From NCBI RefSeq assembly GCF_036924745.1, contig NZ_JAZHSD010000001.1:124001-188000 (forward strand): DNA of 64,000 nt. The letters run 5' to 3'. The stretch is from Bradyrhizobium sp. AZCC 1693 (GTDB lineage Bacteria > Pseudomonadota > Alphaproteobacteria > Rhizobiales > Xanthobacteraceae). The position numbers and the translations under genes were made by a program. Within the stretch, counting starts at the first letter, position 1. Every line of letters starts with the position of its first letter. The notes under the pieces were generated by a model. The model had not been told where the DNA came from. It saw only the letters and a program-made list of their open reading frames with translations, and made no database searches. This document shows positions 60,622 to 64,000 of the stretch, piece by piece.

Positions 60622-61851
60622 CTACTTCTGCGCGTTGGAGAAAGCCGTTTCGAGCACGTCGCCAATCGGCTGCCAGGTGCGGCCGTCGAACTGAATCAGT
60701 CGCAGGTGTTTGATCGGCCGGAAGTTCCAGGGTCCGGTGCTGATTTTGATCCCAGGCAGCAGCATGGAGCCTTGGTAGTCCTTGAGGGCCGCTGCCTGCT
60801 TCATGACGTTCTCGCGAGACAGGTCGTCGCCGCATTGCTTGAGCACCTGGGCCAATGTCTCGGCGGCGGCGTAGCCGAAGACGGCGGCATTGTCGTCCTT
60901 GCCGCCGGCCCGATTGTATTTCTCAACAAATGCCTGCCAGTCCTTGCTAGCTTGTTCGTCCTTCCAAGCCGGATCATTTGCATCCTTCAGGAAGGCGGCC
61001 GTAATAGCGCTCAAGGCGTTGTCCGGGCCGGCGGGCTGCGCCGTCGCGACCGATGACGCCATATGGTTCAAGATGAACACCGGATGCCAATTGAGATCCG
61101 CCGCTACCCGGACGACTTTCGCTGCGTTTGCAGGCGCTCCTGCAAATACAAAAATTTCAGCTCCTGATTGCTTCAAGATCGATACGTGCGTGTCCAGATG
61201 CTCATCTGCTGTATCGTAGGCGATGTCGACCCTGATCATCCGGGCGATGTCACCGAGCCCGTCTTCCAACCCCTTGAATAATTCTCGGCCGAAATGATCA
61301 TTCTGCCAAAGAGCGACGATCCTTCTTCCGGGGTAGAACGCCTGTATGTAGTTGGCGTAGATGCGCCCCTCTTCCCGAATGGAGGGCTGCCAGCCCATTG
61401 TCCACGGAAACAGCGACGGATCGCTCAGATGATCGTCTCCGGAGGCGACAAAGAGTTGAGGAACTTGCCTTTCGTTCAAGTACGCGCGAACGGCAAAATT
61501 CCCCGGAGTTCCGAACGAACCGAACATCAGGAGGACGTCGTCTTTCTCGACAAGACCGCGCGTAACGTCCAGCGCGGTCGAGGGATTGGATTTGTCATCA
61601 TATGAGATGAATCGCACCTTGCGGCCGTTGATCCCGCCGCGCTCGTTGATCATCTCAAAATACGCCGCTTCGGCTTTTCCAATCGCTCCGAAGACCTCCA
61701 GACTCCCGCTATAGGGCATAACGTTGCCGATGCGAATTTCAGTGTCGGTCACGCCTGGATCGCGCACCCGCTCGGTGATCGCGCTCAACGACGTCAGCGC
61801 CAAGATCAGCGCCAAGACAACGGCAATCAGCGTTCGGACCCTGGTTTGCAT
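60622..61851 (-). CDS. ABC transporter substrate-binding protein (branched-chain amino-acid type)
   Basis: A 409-residue periplasmic-binding protein of the Peripla_BP_6 class. ATG 61851 follows GGAG and opens a signal peptide (TRVRTLIAVVLALILALTSL). Seen: TDTEIRIGNVMPYSGSLEVF, AAYFEMINERGGINGRKVRF, and a binding-protein core with QNDHFGRELFKGLEDGLG. Rhizobia carry many such receptors for varied acids and aromatics. No permease or ATPase genes adjoin it, so it is an orphan in this window. Confidence 0.9.
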   Translation of the reverse strand: MQTRVRTLIAVVLALILALTSLSAITERVRDPGVTDTEIRIGNVMPYSGSLEVFGAIGKAEAAYFEMINERGGINGRKVRFISYDDKSNPSTALDVTRGLVEKDDVLLMFGSFGTPGNFAVRAYLNERQVPQLFVASGDDHLSDPSLFPWTMGWQPSIREEGRIYANYIQAFYPGRRIVALWQNDHFGRELFKGLEDGLGDIARMIRVDIAYDTADEHLDTHVSILKQSGAEIFVFAGAPANAAKVVRVAADLNWHPVFILNHMASSVATAQPAGPDNALSAITAAFLKDANDPAWKDEQASKDWQAFVEKYNRAGGKDDNAAVFGYAAAETLAQVLKQCGDDLSRENVMKQAAALKDYQGSMLLPGIKISTGPWNFRPIKHLRLIQFDGRTWQPIGDVLETAFSNAQK

Positions 61852-62117
61852 CGGATGAACTCCGTTACAAGGACTGCAGCCAGATTTCGCGGCCTTTGGG
61901 CGGCGCTCGGCCTGATCCAGATCAAACGCCAACAGATTGACGGCAGCGTGATCGATAGCTTGCGGCAGGGCTCGAGCAGGTTCCCGCACAACGCGATGCG
62001 ACAAGCGTACGCCGTCGATCGGTTGTGTCAACGAAACCGCTTTTATTCCCCTGGAGGCACGCTGCCCCTTGCACTCTCCCGCCGGCCACCGCGACGAAGC
62101 GGGCACGAGAGCACATC

Positions 62118-62249
62118 ATGTTCGATTGGCTGATCTCGCTCTTTATCGTGGTCGTTCTCCTGATCAAGGTTCTCGATTATCACCGCGATCGGGTTAACCG
62201 CCTTCTGCCGCGGTTTCCGGCAAGGATTCTCCGGGGAGATAAAGCCTGA
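62118..62249 (+). CDS. Candidate small single-pass membrane protein
   Basis: ATG 62118 to 62249 encodes 43 residues with one helix (LISLFIVVVLLIKVLDYH) and a basic tail (RDRVNRLLPRFPARILRG). Its last 56 bases overlap the end of the convergent YCII gene. A GAGAG site precedes it. Either it is a small protein or a chance frame; support is the helix and charge distribution. Confidence 0.4.
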   Translation: MFDWLISLFIVVVLLIKVLDYHRDRVNRLLPRFPARILRGDKA

Positions 62250-62583
62250 TCGGGCGAATCTCGTAGACGGCGGACGGATTGACCCGGCGCAGGTCGCGGG
62301 CGACATCGAGCGCGGCGTCCGCGTTGTCGCAGTTCACCACATACAAGCCCAATAACTGCTCCTTGGTCTCGGCAAACGGCCCGTCGATCACCATCCCGTT
62401 CCCCGGTCCGCGCAAGGTGCGGGCCTCCGCCGTGCCACCCAGCCGCGCCGCCGGCCCCAGCAGCTTGTCCGCGTTGAGCCGGTCATGCACCGCCAGCAGG
62501 CCGGTCATGACAGCCGCATCCTGTTCCGGCGTCCAGGACATCACCTCGGCTTCGACGTGATAGGCGAGAATGGCATAGAGCAT
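62194..62583 (-). CDS. YCII-related (DGPF) domain protein
   Basis: A 129-residue cytoplasmic protein of the YCII/DGPF family: MLYAILAYHVEAEVMSWTPE, VIDGPFAETKEQLLGLYVV (the DGPF motif) and AVYEIRPI. Homologues are often coded next to ECF sigma factors but none is visible here. It may be an enzyme-like domain of unknown reaction. Complete and normal length. Confidence 0.88.
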   Translation of the reverse strand: MLYAILAYHVEAEVMSWTPEQDAAVMTGLLAVHDRLNADKLLGPAARLGGTAEARTLRGPGNGMVIDGPFAETKEQLLGLYVVNCDNADAALDVARDLRRVNPSAVYEIRPIRLYLPGESLPETAAEGG

Positions 62584-63049
62584 TGGGTTCTCCCTGATAG
62601 GCTGGCCGGACTGGCTGTCCCCTTAGAGGACGATTCGGCCCGGATCATCCCGACATATGGTCGCGACGAAACATTCCGGAAACACGATATATCGGATTGC
62701 CCTTGAACGTGCCGCGACAAGTTCTCGACTGATGAGCAGAACGCCAGCCACGGCGCACCCTTCAAGGAGACGGTCATGCGACGCCAGCCGGCCACCATTA
62801 TCTGCGATGCCGCCAGATTGCGTGCACCACAGCCGGCGTCGTCGCAAGCAGGCGACTGGCACGACGTCACCGGCCATCACCGCTACTACGGCAGTTCGGC
62901 CCGTCAATGGCGGCGAGCGCATCGTCGAAGACCGCCGCGGAGCGCGCTTCGTCTGCGGTATCTGATCGCGCATTCAGACCGCCGGGCAGGGCCGCGATCG
63001 CGCCCAGCCCCCCGCAAATTCCATCACGGATCGTTCAGCACCTGTTTGA

Positions 63050-64000
63050 CCAGCGCCTCGCGCAACCGGGCCAGTTCGCCACTGGCGTCCATTTCCCGGC
63101 TGCGCCAATCCCAGAAGATGGATGCGATCGGCCAGCTCACCGGCGGCGTTGCCCACGACTTCAACAACGTACTGACCGTCATCACCGGCACGATCGAGAT
63201 CTTGCAGGACGGTCTGGCGGACAAGCCGCAACTCGCCGCGATCGCGCAATTGATCGACGACGCGGCGACGCGCGGCGCCTCAATCACCTAGCAGCTCCTG
63301 ACATTCGCGCGCCGCCAGCCGCTGGAGCCGCGCGAGATCGAGATCAACGGCCTGGCGCTGGAGACCGCCAAGCTGCTCACGCCGATCCTCGGCGAGCACG
63401 TCGAGATCGAGACGGTGCTCGCGCCCGAGGCCTGGGGCGTGCTGGCCGATCCCTCGCAGCTTTCGGCGGCCATCGTCAATCTCGCGGTCAATGCGCGCGA
63501 CGCCATGCGCGGCGGCGGCAAGCTCACGATTGAGACCGCCAACGTGACGTTCGACGAAGCCTCCGACTGCGAGATCAAGCCCGGGCAGTTCGTGATGATC
63601 GCCGTCGGCGATACCGGTCACGGCATCCCGGCCGACATCCGCGATCGCGTGTTCGAGCCATTCTTCACCACCAAGGGGGTAGGCCGCGGCACCGGGCTCG
63701 GCCTCAGCATGGTCTACGGCTTCGCCAAGCAGACCGGCGGCGCCGTCAGGATCGAGAGCGAGGAGGGGCGCGGCACCTCGGTCAGGCTGTATCTGCCGCG
63801 CGCGGAAGGCGTGGCGCTGCGCGTTGCCGAGCCGTCATCGATCGCGGCCGCGCCGCTCGGGCGGCACGAGACCATCCTGGTGGTGGAGGACGACGCATTG
63901 GTGCGGGCTACGTGATCGCCCAGCTCGGCGGCCTCGGCTATCGCACGTTGGTCGCCAGCGACGGTACGGCGGCGCTCGCGTTGGTCGATCAGGGCACCGA
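63050..64000 (+). pseudogene. Hybrid sensor histidine kinase, nonsense and frameshift mutations (runs off window)
   Basis: The frame contains the dimerisation and phosphorylation region ([20 protein letters not shown], then DFNN with the phospho-His), ATPase motifs (VNLAVNARDAM, GDTGHGIP, GTGLGLSMVYGF) and the start of a receiver domain (ETILVVEDDALVRA). But TAG replaces a Gln codon at 63289-63291, between GASIT and QLLTFARR; one base is missing near 63909 so that YVIAQLGGLGYRTLV is in another frame. The N-terminal sensor part is absent: upstream DNA is not kinase-like. Confidence 0.88.

Noticed and set aside
1..64000. CRISPR arrays, prophage, insertion sequences or conjugative genes
   Set aside because: No regularly spaced direct repeats with spacers, no transposase, integrase, capsid or relaxase-like frames were found in the window.

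Overview
The window is high-GC DNA from an alphaproteobacterium, almost certainly a Bradyrhizobium or close relative. The evidence is the Porin_2-type major porin, an Omp25/RopB-like barrel protein, DUF2336, PAS_5 and DUF3551 families, CHASE2-cyclase/FecR pairing, and several palindromic intergenic repeats typical of that group. This is judged by eye; no database was searched. Most of the window is ordinary chromosome: short operons, two tRNA genes, and interspersed repeats and small broken genes.

Layout. 0-2.7 kb: a polar amino-acid ABC importer operon (minus strand), ATPase cut by the window edge. 2.9-9.5 kb: PAS protein, a candidate orphan sRNA, a frameshifted GIY-YIG gene between repeats, rhomboid protease, CBS protein, patatin, a secreted protein and a nitroreductase. 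9.5-13 kb: thrS and an MFS exporter. 13.1-16.9 kb: a zinc-acquisition pair (TonB-dependent receptor and AztD-like zinc chaperone), convergent, each with a Zur-like palindrome upstream. 17-28 kb: hydrolase, amino-acid permease, yidD, Fe-S scaffold, folE, hisI, a lytic transglycosylase and DUF2336.

28.2-29.7 kb holds the most striking element. A sigma70-like promoter (TTGACG, 17 bp, CATATA) appears to start transcription at or beside the AUG of a 25-codon leader peptide with four Thr codons among five consecutive positions (10-14). A mutually exclusive hairpin set and a strong intrinsic terminator follow, then a second, editing-domain-less threonyl-tRNA synthetase. This has the architecture of ribosome-mediated attenuation responding to charged tRNA-Thr. 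A complete housekeeping thrS lies in the same window, so the second enzyme looks like a Thr-starvation or stress paralogue.

29.7-42.9 kb: Hpt and response-regulator pair, NAD kinase, CHASE2 cyclase with FecR-domain partner, S10 carboxypeptidase, TPR and His-rich secreted proteins, a decayed Tat-exported hydrolase, and an outer-membrane barrel protein. 43-49 kb: an accessory-looking stretch with a hydrolase whose nucleophile Ser is replaced, a MarR regulator, the major porin, a broken DUF3551 gene, a tandem-duplicated antitoxin-like protein without a toxin, a gene remnant and tRNA-Thr(TGT). 49-64 kb: dienelactone hydrolase, NiCoT-like permease, Bug-type binding protein, a three-gene membrane-lipid-like operon (Mpo1-like, SDR epimerase, isoprenylcysteine methyltransferase-like), two related lipase-fold exported proteins (one with LysM), a sulfatase-superfamily hydrolase, rlmB, tRNA-Tyr(GTA), a Leu/Ile/Val-type binding protein, a YCII protein, and a hybrid histidine kinase ruined by a nonsense codon and a frameshift.
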